The notes: generated from the sequence alone by a model not told the origin. Numbered from the stretch's first letter, positions 8,078 through 16,219 are shown. The stretch: DNA of 36,832 nucleotides from Bacteroidales bacterium UBA1410 (GCA_002305015.1 DBPW01000018.1:3898-40729); one strand, 5' to 3'. Translations and numbers: made by a program.

Positions 8078-9724
8078 ATGACGCGTACGCTTATATCTTT
8101 TTTATTTTTTATTTATGCTGCTTTTTTGTTTGGGCAATCTTCTTTCGAATACATGTTTCGTGTTTATCTTACCGATAAAGGGGACCACTCTTTTTCGGTT
8201 TTCCAACCCGAAAAATTTCTATCAAAGCGATCATTAGAGCGGAAATCCCGTCAAAACGTAGCCGTAGACTCATTGGATTTTCCGGTTTCAAACGAATACC
8301 TCGGCAGCATAGAAAAAGAGGGTGGAAAAATTGTATCGAAAAGCAGATGGTTTAATACCTGCGTGGTTCAACTCGGCGATAGTGCATCTATCGACCGGAT
8401 AATATCGTTGCCATTTGTCGATTCTGTGAAATATGTGTGGAGAGGTCAGGTGACGCATCATTCTAATTTCATGCGCCCTCGTCTTGGAAGAATTCGTTGT
8501 GAGGATGAACCCGATTTTCATAATTATTTTGGTTTCACCGAAGAACAATTCAGTGTACATAATGCCGAGGAAATGATAAAAGCCGGATTCCGGGGAAAGG
8601 GAATGCATGTTGGGGTAATTGATGCAGGTTTCACCAATTGTGATGTGATTCCTTATTTTGATGGTGTTAACATTTTCGGATACCGCGATTTTGTTCCTAC
8701 AGGTAATATTTTTTCGGCTAATGATCATGGCACAAAAGTGCTTTCCACAATGGCTGTTGATCAACCTAACCTGATGATGGGGTCTGCTCCTAAGGCAAAT
8801 TATTGGCTGTTTCGTTCAGAAGACAGTAAGACCGAATTTCCTGTGGAAGAAGATTTCTGGGTTGCGGCTATTGAATATGCCGACAGTGTGGGTGTGGATT
8901 TGATAAATACTTCTCTCGGATATAACGATTTCGACGATAAAACGTTAAGTTATTCTCATCTTCAGCTCGACGGGAAAACATCGCTTATGACATCGGCTGC
9001 CAATAAAGCCTTTGATAAAGGCATGTTGGTGATTGCGAGTGCTGGTAATGAGGGAAAAAAACCTTGGGGAAAAATTACCGTCCCGGCTGATGCTAAAAAT
9101 ATATTGGCCATCGGTGCCATAAGAACAGATAGTGTAATTGCTCCGTTCAGTTCGGTTGGGCCCACTGCAGACGGACGAATCAAACCCGATTTGGTTTCTG
9201 TGGGATCCGGGACCATTACCATAGGCAGTGACGGCACAATCGGAATGACCAACGGGACCTCTCTCTCTTCGCCTTTTCTTGCAGGGCTTATTGCATCGTT
9301 ATGGTCTATCAATCCTCTGTTGAACAGGAATGAGTTGGTGGATATTGTGAAACGTTCATCAAGCCGATACGCACTTCCCGATACGATTTACGGTTATGGC
9401 ATTCTCGATTTCGGAAAAGCTATGAAAGAAGTATTGAAAACAGTAAATGTTTTCGATAAAAAAGGAATAAATGCGTATTTTGCTGTTGGACCGGATCAAG
9501 GGGGTAAAAATTATATGCTGACGCTTTTAGATCCGCAGTTCAGAAACGATTCATACCGAGTGAATATGCTTGATGAAGATGGAATTAAAATTTCAGGTTT
9601 ACCGGTTGATGAAAATTATTCGGTAATGTTTTATTTGCCCGAGAAAGTTCGCAAAGAGAACAAGTTTATCCATTTTGTCATCGATACTCCATTAGAGCAA
9701 TATGTTGTTCGTATAAAATTATGA
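8078..9724 (+). CDS. secreted S8 (subtilisin-like) serine peptidase
   Basis: A 548-residue exported peptidase. Residues 1-20 form a signal peptide ending near LFGQ. An approximately 140-residue N-terminal segment resembles a propeptide. The subtilase domain shows a complete triad: Asp182 in GVIDAG, His217 in NDHGTK and Ser395 in NGTSLSSP. The oxyanion Asn is Asn324 in SAGNEG. The last ~100 residues form a beta-rich C-terminal domain, but no full secretion-system sorting signal can be claimed. The stop codon overlaps the xseA start (ATGA), implying translational coupling with a cytosolic nuclease subunit, which is probably a matter of gene order rather than shared function. Confidence 0.92.
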   Translation: MTRTLISFLFFIYAAFLFGQSSFEYMFRVYLTDKGDHSFSVFQPEKFLSKRSLERKSRQNVAVDSLDFPVSNEYLGSIEKEGGKIVSKSRWFNTCVVQLGDSASIDRIISLPFVDSVKYVWRGQVTHHSNFMRPRLGRIRCEDEPDFHNYFGFTEEQFSVHNAEEMIKAGFRGKGMHVGVIDAGFTNCDVIPYFDGVNIFGYRDFVPTGNIFSANDHGTKVLSTMAVDQPNLMMGSAPKANYWLFRSEDSKTEFPVEEDFWVAAIEYADSVGVDLINTSLGYNDFDDKTLSYSHLQLDGKTSLMTSAANKAFDKGMLVIASAGNEGKKPWGKITVPADAKNILAIGAIRTDSVIAPFSSVGPTADGRIKPDLVSVGSGTITIGSDGTIGMTNGTSLSSPFLAGLIASLWSINPLLNRNELVDIVKRSSSRYALPDTIYGYGILDFGKAMKEVLKTVNVFDKKGINAYFAVGPDQGGKNYMLTLLDPQFRNDSYRVNMLDEDGIKISGLPVDENYSVMFYLPEKVRKENKFIHFVIDTPLEQYVVRIKL

Positions 9725-11043
9725 TTTATATGCAAAAATCATCATTGTCTTTGTCTGAGCTCAACCGTTCTGTTCGTGAAACTATTCGTGAAAATTTTCC
9801 CGATACTTATTGGGTACGGGCAGAAACGAGTGATGTAAGGCGAAACCAGAATGGGCATTGTTATCTCGAATTCATCGAAAAAGATCCGGTAACGCAGGTA
9901 ATTCTTGCTCGTGCCAGAGGAATGATTTGGGCAAATACTTTCCAAATGTTGTCAACTTATTTCGAAGGAGAAACAGGGCAACCGTTTACCTCGGGATTAA
10001 AAGTGTTGGTACGCGTGAGTGTAGAGTTTCATGAAATTTATGGCTTCTCGCTGAATGTGGTGGATATCGACCCTGCATTTACTGTGGGCGAAATGGCAAA
10101 AAATCGTTTGCTGGTGTTGAAGCGATTGGAAGAGGAAGGAGTGCTGACGTTGAACAAGGAGTTGACTCTTCCTGAATTATGCAATCGTATTGCCGTTATT
10201 TCTTCCCCCACTGCGGCAGGTTATGAGGATTTCTGTGATCAGTTGGCAAAAAATCCGTACGGACTGGTTTTCTATACCAAACTTTTTCCTGCTATTATGC
10301 AAGGAGAAAAGAGCGAAGCTTCTATTATTGCTGCATTGGAAAAGATATATGCATACCGGCATTTATTCGATGCCGTGGCTATAATACGTGGTGGAGGAGC
10401 TACTTCCGAATTAAATTGTTTCGATTCCTATTTGCTGGCAACTCATTGTGCTCAGTTTCCTTTACCTATAGTTTCAGGTATTGGACATGAGCGTGATGTC
10501 ACTGTGCTGGATATTGTGTCGCATACCCGTGCGAAAACTCCGACTGCCGTTGCTGAGTTTTTTCTGGGTCATGTTGCCAAATCCTTGGCAGAATTGATCG
10601 ATTTGAAAAAACGACTGGTAGCAGTAAGTAGGGAATTTTTGCAGCGTGAAAAATTTAGTTTGTCTGTATTGTCGAAAGAAATTTATCATTTTTCCACTGC
10701 ATTCATGCGCGATCAATTGGCTTTAATCGGACAGACGGCTTTTCGACTGAGACATTTTGTTAATCGAATGGTCCAATCGTTGCAACAACAAGAACAACAG
10801 CGTAATCTGCGATTTCGACATGCCTTGGAACAACGATTACAAAACGAAAAGCAAACTCTTTTGGTTAGCGAACAGTATATTCGGATGGTTTCCCCTGAAA
10901 ATATTTTGAAGCGGGGTTATACAATTACTATCAAAGCCGGAAAGATTATAACCTCAGCTGAAAAATTACAGATCGATGATCTGATCGAAACGTTGTTTTG
11001 GAATGGAAAAATAGTATCACAAGTAAAAAATTTGAAGGAATAA
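9721..11043 (+). CDS. xseA: exodeoxyribonuclease VII large subunit
   Basis: Catalytic subunit of exonuclease VII, which degrades single-stranded DNA from both ends together with XseB. At 440 residues it is near the usual ~450. The N-terminal OB-fold is seen around YWVRAETSDVRRNQNGHCYL. The central catalytic domain contains the family's IAVISSPTAAGYEDF, IIRGGGATSELNCFD and SGIGHERDVT segments. A coiled-coil region follows, and ILKRGYTIT lies near the C terminus. Translation may start at 9721, overlapping the preceding stop, or at the ATG at 9730. The next gene, xseB, overlaps by one base (TAATG). Confidence 0.96.
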   Translation: MIYMQKSSLSLSELNRSVRETIRENFPDTYWVRAETSDVRRNQNGHCYLEFIEKDPVTQVILARARGMIWANTFQMLSTYFEGETGQPFTSGLKVLVRVSVEFHEIYGFSLNVVDIDPAFTVGEMAKNRLLVLKRLEEEGVLTLNKELTLPELCNRIAVISSPTAAGYEDFCDQLAKNPYGLVFYTKLFPAIMQGEKSEASIIAALEKIYAYRHLFDAVAIIRGGGATSELNCFDSYLLATHCAQFPLPIVSGIGHERDVTVLDIVSHTRAKTPTAVAEFFLGHVAKSLAELIDLKKRLVAVSREFLQREKFSLSVLSKEIYHFSTAFMRDQLALIGQTAFRLRHFVNRMVQSLQQQEQQRNLRFRHALEQRLQNEKQTLLVSEQYIRMVSPENILKRGYTITIKAGKIITSAEKLQIDDLIETLFWNGKIVSQVKNLKE

Positions 11044-11234
11044 TGGAGAAATTAACGTATACAGAAGCTAAGAAAGAACTCGAAGCTATAGTAGCGGCTA
11101 TCGAATCGGGTGAATTGGATGTGGATGCATTGACTGAAAAGGTTAAGCGTGCATCGGAACTTATTGCTTTTTGTAAAGAAAAACTGACAAAAACCGACGA
11201 GGAGTTGCAGAAATTATTGGATGATATTGATTAA
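11043..11234 (+). CDS. xseB: exodeoxyribonuclease VII small subunit
   Basis: A 63-residue partner of XseA that binds its coiled-coil region. The sequence LTYTEAKKELEAIVAAIESG near the N terminus, a second helix with VKRASELIAFCKEKL, and an acidic tail are typical of XseB. The ATG overlaps the last base of the xseA stop (TAATG), which fixes the start and indicates coupled translation. A longer in-frame extension to 10998 would only overlap xseA. Confidence 0.94.
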   Translation: MEKLTYTEAKKELEAIVAAIESGELDVDALTEKVKRASELIAFCKEKLTKTDEELQKLLDDID

Positions 11235-11245
11235 CAGCACTAAAA

Positions 11246-11932
11246 ATGACATTCGAAAAATATAGTGCAATCATCGTTGCCGGCGGTAAAGGGTTACGTG
11301 TGGGGGGGGAGGTGCCTAAACAGTTTCAGCTTATCGGGGATAAACCCATGCTGATGCATACTATTGAGGTTTTTTATGCATGCAATCGTCAAATGAAAAT
11401 TGTGGTTGTGCTTCCTCGCGATTATTATTCACTTTGGGACAACCTATGCAAAAAATATCATTTTACCATTCCGGTAGTCACTGTGGAAGGAGGGGAAACC
11501 CGTTTTCATTCGGTAAGAAACGGTTTATCGATTGTTTCTGATGATGAAATTGTCGCCATTCACGACGCTGCAAGGCCGTTTGTTTTACCTGAGGTTATCG
11601 ACCGTTGTTTTCGAGAATCTTCTCTTTTTGAGTGCGGTGTCATTCCGGTGATAGATGAAAAAAACAGTGTTCGAATTGTTGCTCCGGACGGGAGTAGTAA
11701 ACCTATTGATCGTAGTTCGATAAAATTGGTTCAGACGCCTCAAGTTTTTCCGGCGCATCTATTGAAGAAAGCCTATAATGTCGATTATCGGTCTCATTTT
11801 ACAGACGATGCCTCTGTTGCAGAAGAATACGGCATAGAAATACATTTGGTAGAGGGGAATGAAGAAAATATAAAAATAACCACCGCTTTTGATATGAAAT
11901 GGGCTTCTTTCTTTTTGGAAAGAGGCCGATGA
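11246..11932 (+). CDS. ispD: 2-C-methyl-D-erythritol 4-phosphate cytidylyltransferase
   Basis: Third enzyme of the non-mevalonate (MEP) isoprenoid pathway, joining CTP and MEP to give CDP-methylerythritol. The 228-residue length is normal. The N-terminal nucleotide-binding motif is AGGKGLRVG (12-20), with the conserved Lys25 in PKQF. Further family motifs are HDAARPF near 105, QTPQVF near 160 and the FTDDASVAEEYG block near 185. It begins 11 bases after the xseB stop and likely ends this co-directional gene run. The neighbours give no link to isoprenoid synthesis. Confidence 0.95.
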   Translation: MTFEKYSAIIVAGGKGLRVGGEVPKQFQLIGDKPMLMHTIEVFYACNRQMKIVVVLPRDYYSLWDNLCKKYHFTIPVVTVEGGETRFHSVRNGLSIVSDDEIVAIHDAARPFVLPEVIDRCFRESSLFECGVIPVIDEKNSVRIVAPDGSSKPIDRSSIKLVQTPQVFPAHLLKKAYNVDYRSHFTDDASVAEEYGIEIHLVEGNEENIKITTAFDMKWASFFLERGR

Positions 11933-11996
11933 TTTTTGTTTTTTGTTTTCAAATTCCCTTAAATCGTCGTTTTTTCATATACAAAATCGATTTTTC

Positions 11997-12015
11997 TTGA
12001 AAATATATTTTCAAA
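11997..12015. promoter_or_regulatory. AT-rich palindrome upstream of the Lrp-family gene
   Basis: TTGAAAA (11997-12003), centre ATATA, TTTTCAA (12009-12015). It is a symmetrical 19-base site about 63 bases before the regulator's ATG. Lrp/AsnC proteins bind AT-rich palindromes and often control their own genes, so an operator role is plausible but unproven. Confidence 0.4.
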
Positions 12016-12041
12016 ATGTCAATCTCTGAAAGAAATTTATT

Positions 12042-12049
12042 ATTTTTGA
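12042..12049 (+). promoter_or_regulatory. possible -7 element of the Lrp-family gene
   Basis: TATTTTTG fits TAnnTTTG 28 bases before the ATG. No TTTG is found at the -33 distance, so the call is weak. The palindrome at 11997-12015 would lie just upstream, near the -33 region. Confidence 0.4.
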
Positions 12050-12077
12050 AAGTTATTCATGGTAAAAATTTATTCCT

Positions 12078-12542
12078 ATGGGGAAAATCGATAAATTAGA
12101 TAAACAGATTTTAGAAATTATTTCTCAAAATGCCCGCATCCCTTTCCGCGATGTAGCCGAACAGTGTGGCGTTTCACGCGCAGCTATCCATCAGCGTGTT
12201 CAACGGATGATTGAAAACGATGTGATTACTGGATCAGGATACAATGTAAATCCTAAGGTTCTGGGCTACGCCACAAGTGCATATATCGGGGTTAAACTCG
12301 AAAAAGGTTCCATGTATAAAAACGTCATACCCGAGTTTGAAAAAATTCCGGAAGTGACGGAATGCCATTTTACTACCGGACCCTATACATTACTTATCAA
12401 GCTTTATGCTCGCGATAATGAGCATTTGATGGATTTGCTCAATAACCGTATTCAGGAAATACCCGGCGTTGTTGCAACAGAAACGATGATTTCGTTAAGT
12501 CAGAGTATTAAAAGAGAAGTACCCATTATAAAGGAAACGTAA
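12078..12542 (+). CDS. Lrp/AsnC family transcriptional regulator
   Basis: A 154-residue DNA-binding regulator of the feast/famine family. An N-terminal helix-turn-helix (LDKQILEIISQNARIPFRDV and the following VSRAAIHQRVQRM recognition helix, about residues 7-45) is followed by the RAM effector-binding domain (about 65-145). That domain holds the GPYTLLIKL and LLNNRIQEIPGV segments. Such proteins form dimers to octamers and respond to amino acids or similar small ligands. The gene is alone on its transcript: ispD ends 145 bases upstream and a strong terminator follows. Ligand and targets are unknown. Confidence 0.93.
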   Translation: MGKIDKLDKQILEIISQNARIPFRDVAEQCGVSRAAIHQRVQRMIENDVITGSGYNVNPKVLGYATSAYIGVKLEKGSMYKNVIPEFEKIPEVTECHFTTGPYTLLIKLYARDNEHLMDLLNNRIQEIPGVVATETMISLSQSIKREVPIIKET

Positions 12543-12572
12543 ATAAATCGGTAAAATATTCAAATTGAAATA

Positions 12573-12605
12573 AAAAAGCGAAAGTCAATCCTGCTTTCGC
12601 TTTTT
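12573..12605. terminator. bidirectional terminator between the Lrp-family gene and tRNA-Pro
   Basis: A 12-bp perfect stem: AAAAAGCGAAAG (12573-12584) pairs with CTTTCGCTTTTT (12594-12605). The A and T runs lie at the stem ends, so it can stop transcripts from both strands. It serves the regulator gene (+) and the tRNA-Pro gene (-), whose 3' end is two bases away. Confidence 0.85.
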
Positions 12606-12606
12606 G

Positions 12607-12680
12607 TCGGGATGAGGTGACTCGAACACCCGGCCTCCACGTCCCGAACGTGGCGCGCTAACCAACTGTGCTACATCCCG
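12607..12680 (-). tRNA. tRNA-Pro (anticodon CGG)
   Basis: A 74-base tRNA on the minus strand. The acceptor stem is CGGGATG/CATCCCG and the anticodon arm is CCACG-TTCGGGA-CGTGG, with anticodon CGG at 12646-12644. The T loop is TTCGAGT and the discriminator is A. It reads the proline codon CCG. The 3' CCA is not encoded. Confidence 0.95.
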
Positions 12681-12694
12681 ATCTTTTGAGTATG

Positions 12695-12702
12695 CAAAGA
12701 TA
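12695..12702 (-). promoter_or_regulatory. -7 element of tRNA-Pro
   Basis: On the minus strand TATCTTTG matches TAnnTTTG 14 bases before the tRNA 5' end. The -33 region lacks a clear TTTG. Confidence 0.5.
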
Positions 12703-12767
12703 ATTATTTTTTGAAGAAAAAACGATAAAAACTATGCGGAAGTTATCCATTGAATAATAAAATCTGT

Positions 12768-12775
12768 TATATTTG
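12768..12775 (+). promoter_or_regulatory. -7 element of tRNA-Gly
   Basis: TATATTTG matches TAnnTTTG 11 bases before the tRNA. An ATTG at 12749-12752 is closer than the usual spacing, so the -33 box is uncertain. Confidence 0.5.
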
Positions 12776-12786
12776 CACCATGAAAT

Positions 12787-12859
12787 GCGGCAATAGCTCA
12801 GTCGGTAGAGCATTAGCTTCCCAAGCTAAGGGTCGCGAGTTCGAGTCTCGTTTGCCGCT
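12787..12859 (+). tRNA. tRNA-Gly (anticodon CCC)
   Basis: A 73-base tRNA. The acceptor stem is GCGGCAA/TTGCCGC and the anticodon arm is TTAGC-TTCCCAA-GCTAA, with anticodon CCC at 12820-12822. The T arm is GCGAG-TTCGAGT-CTCGT and the discriminator is T. It reads GGG. The CCA end is not encoded. Confidence 0.95.
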
Positions 12860-12871
12860 CAATACTTTTTT

Positions 12872-12909
12872 CCGCTTTACGGGTTTATCTCCTGTTAAGC
12901 GGCTTTTTT
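12872..12909 (+). terminator. terminator after tRNA-Gly
   Basis: CCGCTTTACGGG (12872-12883) pairs with CCTGTTAAGCGG (12891-12902) over 12 positions with one mismatch and one G-T. A T tract at 12904-12909 follows. It separates the tRNA from the next coding gene. Confidence 0.8.
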
Positions 12910-12937
12910 ATTTTAGTTTCAGCTAACCATCTTTTTC

Positions 12938-14110
12938 ATGTTTTTTTTTAATCCTGACAACGATCTTGCCCTAGCTAATTTCAGTCCTTTTTACACATCA
13001 CCGGCTTCTGCCATGAAAATGGCAAACGATTTGGCCATTTTATCCTTGTGGTATGCCGGGGATGGATCAACTATTATTGCTGATGGCCGCAATAATAGTG
13101 ATTTTTTAGATCGAATAAAAGATGTGTTACCTCTCGATGTTTCCATAATTTCTTTTTCCGACCTTTCATCGTTCTCCCGTGAAAAAATAATTCCATGGGG
13201 TTGGAATCCTTCTTTGCGAAAGAAGTTGATCGATGCGGGTATGGATGCTGCATCTTTACCTTCATTGGATGAGTTGGAACGAATTCGAGAATATTCGAGT
13301 CGTCGAAATGCTGTTCGATTGTTAGCGGATTTAGAAGCAGAAAATTCATTCTTTTGTGGGGAATCTCATTATTTTACCGAAATAAACGATGTCTTGAAAT
13401 TTCTTTCTTCTGATAAAGGGGATAAAGTACTGAAAATGCCTTTCTCCGGAAGTGGTAAAGGTCTCGTATGGATTAAAGGAGGTATCACTGCTAAGCAACA
13501 AGATTGGTGCAAACGTGTGATAAAAAATCAGGGAGGAGTTGTTGCGGAACCCGTTTTTGATAAGGTGCAAGATTTTGCAATGGAATTTCGCATCGTTGGC
13601 GGGAGAGTTCAATTTATAAGTTACTCTCTTTTTCACTCTACCTCTTCGGGTATGTATGCAGGTAACCGCCTTCTGTCTGATTTCTCCATCGAACAACACC
13701 TTTCAAGTTATATTCCTATAGGGTATTTACGCGATTTAATTATCAGTCTCGAACACAAACTCATGACTTATTTTCCTACTTATAACGGTTTTTTGGGAGT
13801 TGATATGATGATATGTCGAAACAAAGGACATGATTATTGCATTCATCCTTGTGTAGAAATTAACGTGCGGATGAATATGGGATTGGTCGCACGTGCTTTT
13901 TACGACCGCTTTGTGCATGAAACTTCCGAAGGAATATTCAAAATCGTTTTTTTTAAACAACATGGTGAAGCATTGCAGTATAAAACAAAAATGCTGACTG
14001 ATTATCCCCTTATTATCAAGGATAATCGTATCGTTTCGGGATTTTTGCCATTGAATCCTGTAAGTGAAGAAACTAAATATATGTCATTTGCTCTCATCGG
14101 TTCGGCGTAA
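12938..14110 (+). CDS. ATP-grasp-like protein of unknown substrate
   Basis: A 390-residue soluble protein that I do not recognise as a named enzyme. Its second half has the layout of an ATP-grasp ligase. A lysine and flexible glycine loop occurs as KMPFSGSGKG (166-175), and a hinge-like segment with Glu204 in VVAEPVF. Asp289 lies in FLGVDMM, and the last metal-binding strand is VEINVRMNMG (306-315), in which Glu307 and Asn309 would hold Mg2+. The N-terminal half starts FFFNPDNDLALA and may form the substrate domain. The gene stands alone between tRNA-Gly and tRNA-Ser, 36 bases after the terminator-closing stem, so the context gives no pathway. The fold assignment comes from motifs only. Confidence 0.7.
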   Translation: MFFFNPDNDLALANFSPFYTSPASAMKMANDLAILSLWYAGDGSTIIADGRNNSDFLDRIKDVLPLDVSIISFSDLSSFSREKIIPWGWNPSLRKKLIDAGMDAASLPSLDELERIREYSSRRNAVRLLADLEAENSFFCGESHYFTEINDVLKFLSSDKGDKVLKMPFSGSGKGLVWIKGGITAKQQDWCKRVIKNQGGVVAEPVFDKVQDFAMEFRIVGGRVQFISYSLFHSTSSGMYAGNRLLSDFSIEQHLSSYIPIGYLRDLIISLEHKLMTYFPTYNGFLGVDMMICRNKGHDYCIHPCVEINVRMNMGLVARAFYDRFVHETSEGIFKIVFFKQHGEALQYKTKMLTDYPLIIKDNRIVSGFLPLNPVSEETKYMSFALIGSA

Positions 14111-14163
14111 TCTTATCAACTTCGAATAAGAATATAAATTTTTTCTATTTTGTGGGTTTTTGC

Positions 14164-14194
14164 TTGTAATTCACTTGTAATTATGTAACTTTAC
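14164..14194 (+). promoter_or_regulatory. promoter of tRNA-Ser(CGA)
   Basis: TTG at 14164-14166, 19 bases, then TAACTTTA at 14186-14193, one base short of TAnnTTTG. The tRNA starts 13 bases later. Confidence 0.5.
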
Positions 14195-14206
14195 ATCGTT
14201 TTTCAA

Positions 14207-14293
14207 GGAAAGCTGCCGGAGTGGTCGATCGGGCTTGACTCGAAATCAAGTGTACGGGTTACCGTACCGGGGGTTCGAATCCCTCGCTTTCCG
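14207..14293 (+). tRNA. tRNA-Ser (anticodon CGA)
   Basis: An 87-base class II tRNA with a long variable arm (TGTACGGGTTACCGTAC). The acceptor stem is GGAAAGC/GCTTTCC and the anticodon arm is CTTGA-CTCGAAA-TCAAG, with anticodon CGA at 14241-14243. The discriminator is G. It reads UCG. No terminator hairpin is obvious downstream. Confidence 0.95.
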
Positions 14294-14377
14294 CTAAATC
14301 GCACTGCTTTATCGTTACGAACGTGAACAAATTTTTCTACCTTAAAATGTTGTTTACATCACGGATACGTATTTTAT

Positions 14378-16219
14378 TTATCGGGTTTTCATTCTTTTCT
14401 CTATTTCATCATCACTTATCACCGAGATGATGATATTTCCATCCGGAGTATAGTTAGGCAAGTGGCAGGCAAAAAGCTGATTGATGAGATGTGTCATTTC
14501 TTCCGACGATAAGGTTTTCCCATAAGGAATAGCGGTTAGACGAGCAAGCGAAAGTGCGAGTGATTCCTGAATTTCCGATTTTACATCGAGTGCGGTTTCC
14601 GTCTTTTTTTCAATTATAGATCGAATCAGCGGGATCGGATTAGAAGTTCCTATTTCAGAAGGAATCCCTTGAATGGCAAACGTGTGATTACCTAAATTGT
14701 TTAATTCGAATCCAACCGCTTGAAGGTCTTCCATAATGGAAGATAAAGTAGCTGCTTCAGAAGGGGTTAGTTCAATAATTTCGGGGAAAAGAACGCGCTG
14801 GGAAACGCCTTTTTTATTTTTAATTTGTTCCAAAAAAGTATCGAAAAGAATGCGAATATGTGCCCGATGCTGATCAATAATCATTAGCCCCGATTTAACC
14901 GAAGTAAGAATATATTTTTGTTTGTATTGGTAATGTCCGGGTAAATTATCGGAGCGAGCATTTTCTTTGTTGGAGGGAAAGAATAGATCCGAATTGGTTT
15001 GCAATGTTGGCTTGGTTTCGTCCGCCGCCGGTTTATCTTTTTCGAATCTGCGAAAAAGGGTTTCCCAGTCGAAACGAGGTGGAGAATTATGATACGAATT
15101 CCGTTGTGTAGTGTAAAAAGGGTTATAATTAGGATCGATATTTACCTTCGGCATTGTTGGATTTTTCGATTTATCGTAAATGGGAATTTCCACTGCATCT
15201 TCCTTGTCGAAATCGATAGGAGGAAGGGCATTGAATTTTCCCAAGGCTTCTTTTATTGTCACCATTAGGATTTGCCATAGTGCCTGTTCGTTTTCGAATT
15301 TCACTTCGGTTTTTGTCGGATGGATGTTAACATCGAGTGATGCCGGATCTACTTCAAAATAGATAAAATATGACGGATTTTCATTTGGTGGCAATAGTGG
15401 CTCAAATGCTGTCATCACCGCCCTGTGAAAATAGGGATGACGAATAAAACGTCGGTTGACAAAGAAAAATTGGCTTGCGCGGCTTTTTTTTGCATTTTCA
15501 GGCTTAGTAACATAACCGTAAATTTTCCCCAACGTGGTTTCTTCGTTAATTTCGATCAATTGTTGATTGATGTTTTTACCTTCCAGTTGTACAATTCGCT
15601 TGCGCAGCACTGATGGAGGCAGTTGCAGTGTCTGAATTTCGTTTTCGAAGAGCAAAAATTCGATCTCGGGATGTGCCAGCACTACGCGCTCTACTTCCAT
15701 GAGAATATTTCTTCGTTCCGATTCGTTGGATTTGAGAAACTTGCGGCGAGCCGGGACGTTGAAGAAAATGTTTCTAACCGAAATAATCGTCCCTTTTGCG
15801 CATGAAACAGCTTCCTGTTTTTCAACTTTCGATCCGGAAATGGATAGGAGCGTGCCTACTTCATCTTCTTCTCTACGAGTTTTAACTTCAACCTGCGAAA
15901 TAGCAGCAATAGATGGCAACGCTTCCCCGCGAAACCCCATCGTGGTGAGCGAAAAAAGATCATCAACTTTCTGAATTTTAGAAGTCGCATGCCGTTCAAA
16001 TGCCATTCGGGCATCGGTAGCCGACATGCCTTTGCCGTTATCGATCACTTGAATAAGTGTTCGACCTGCGTCTTTTATTATAATTTGAATTTGGGTGGCT
16101 CCTGCATCAATAGAATTTTCAATAAGTTCTTTAACGACTGATGCCGGTCGTTGAATAACTTCCCCTGCCGCAATCTGATTAGCTATAGAATCGGGTAGGA
16201 GATGAATGATATCGGGCAT
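14378..16219 (-). CDS. mutL: DNA mismatch repair protein MutL
   Basis: MutL couples mismatch recognition by MutS to strand removal. The 613-residue protein has the N-terminal GHKL ATPase: IAAGEVIQRPASVVKELIEN (16-35), NGKGM (61-65) and TMGFRGEALPSIAAIS (93-108). The transducer domain follows, including HPTKTEVKF near 300, and then a variable linker (about 335-430). A C-terminal dimerisation domain ends the protein. The endonuclease motif DQHA(x)2E(x)4E is altered to DQHRAHIRILFD (449-460), and the second metal-site region reads FACHLPNYTPDGN. The protein therefore looks nuclease-inactive. It is the last gene of an operon with a PpiC isomerase, an OstA-like protein and a small membrane protein. 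Confidence 0.96.
   Translation of the reverse strand: MPDIIHLLPDSIANQIAAGEVIQRPASVVKELIENSIDAGATQIQIIIKDAGRTLIQVIDNGKGMSATDARMAFERHATSKIQKVDDLFSLTTMGFRGEALPSIAAISQVEVKTRREEDEVGTLLSISGSKVEKQEAVSCAKGTIISVRNIFFNVPARRKFLKSNESERRNILMEVERVVLAHPEIEFLLFENEIQTLQLPPSVLRKRIVQLEGKNINQQLIEINEETTLGKIYGYVTKPENAKKSRASQFFFVNRRFIRHPYFHRAVMTAFEPLLPPNENPSYFIYFEVDPASLDVNIHPTKTEVKFENEQALWQILMVTIKEALGKFNALPPIDFDKEDAVEIPIYDKSKNPTMPKVNIDPNYNPFYTTQRNSYHNSPPRFDWETLFRRFEKDKPAADETKPTLQTNSDLFFPSNKENARSDNLPGHYQYKQKYILTSVKSGLMIIDQHRAHIRILFDTFLEQIKNKKGVSQRVLFPEIIELTPSEAATLSSIMEDLQAVGFELNNLGNHTFAIQGIPSEIGTSNPIPLIRSIIEKKTETALDVKSEIQESLALSLARLTAIPYGKTLSSEEMTHLINQLFACHLPNYTPDGNIIISVISDDEIEKRMKTR

Noticed and set aside
8288..8764. 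Minus-strand 158-codon open frame inside the subtilase gene
   Set aside because: Lies opposite the propeptide and the Asp/His motifs of a clearly real peptidase gene.
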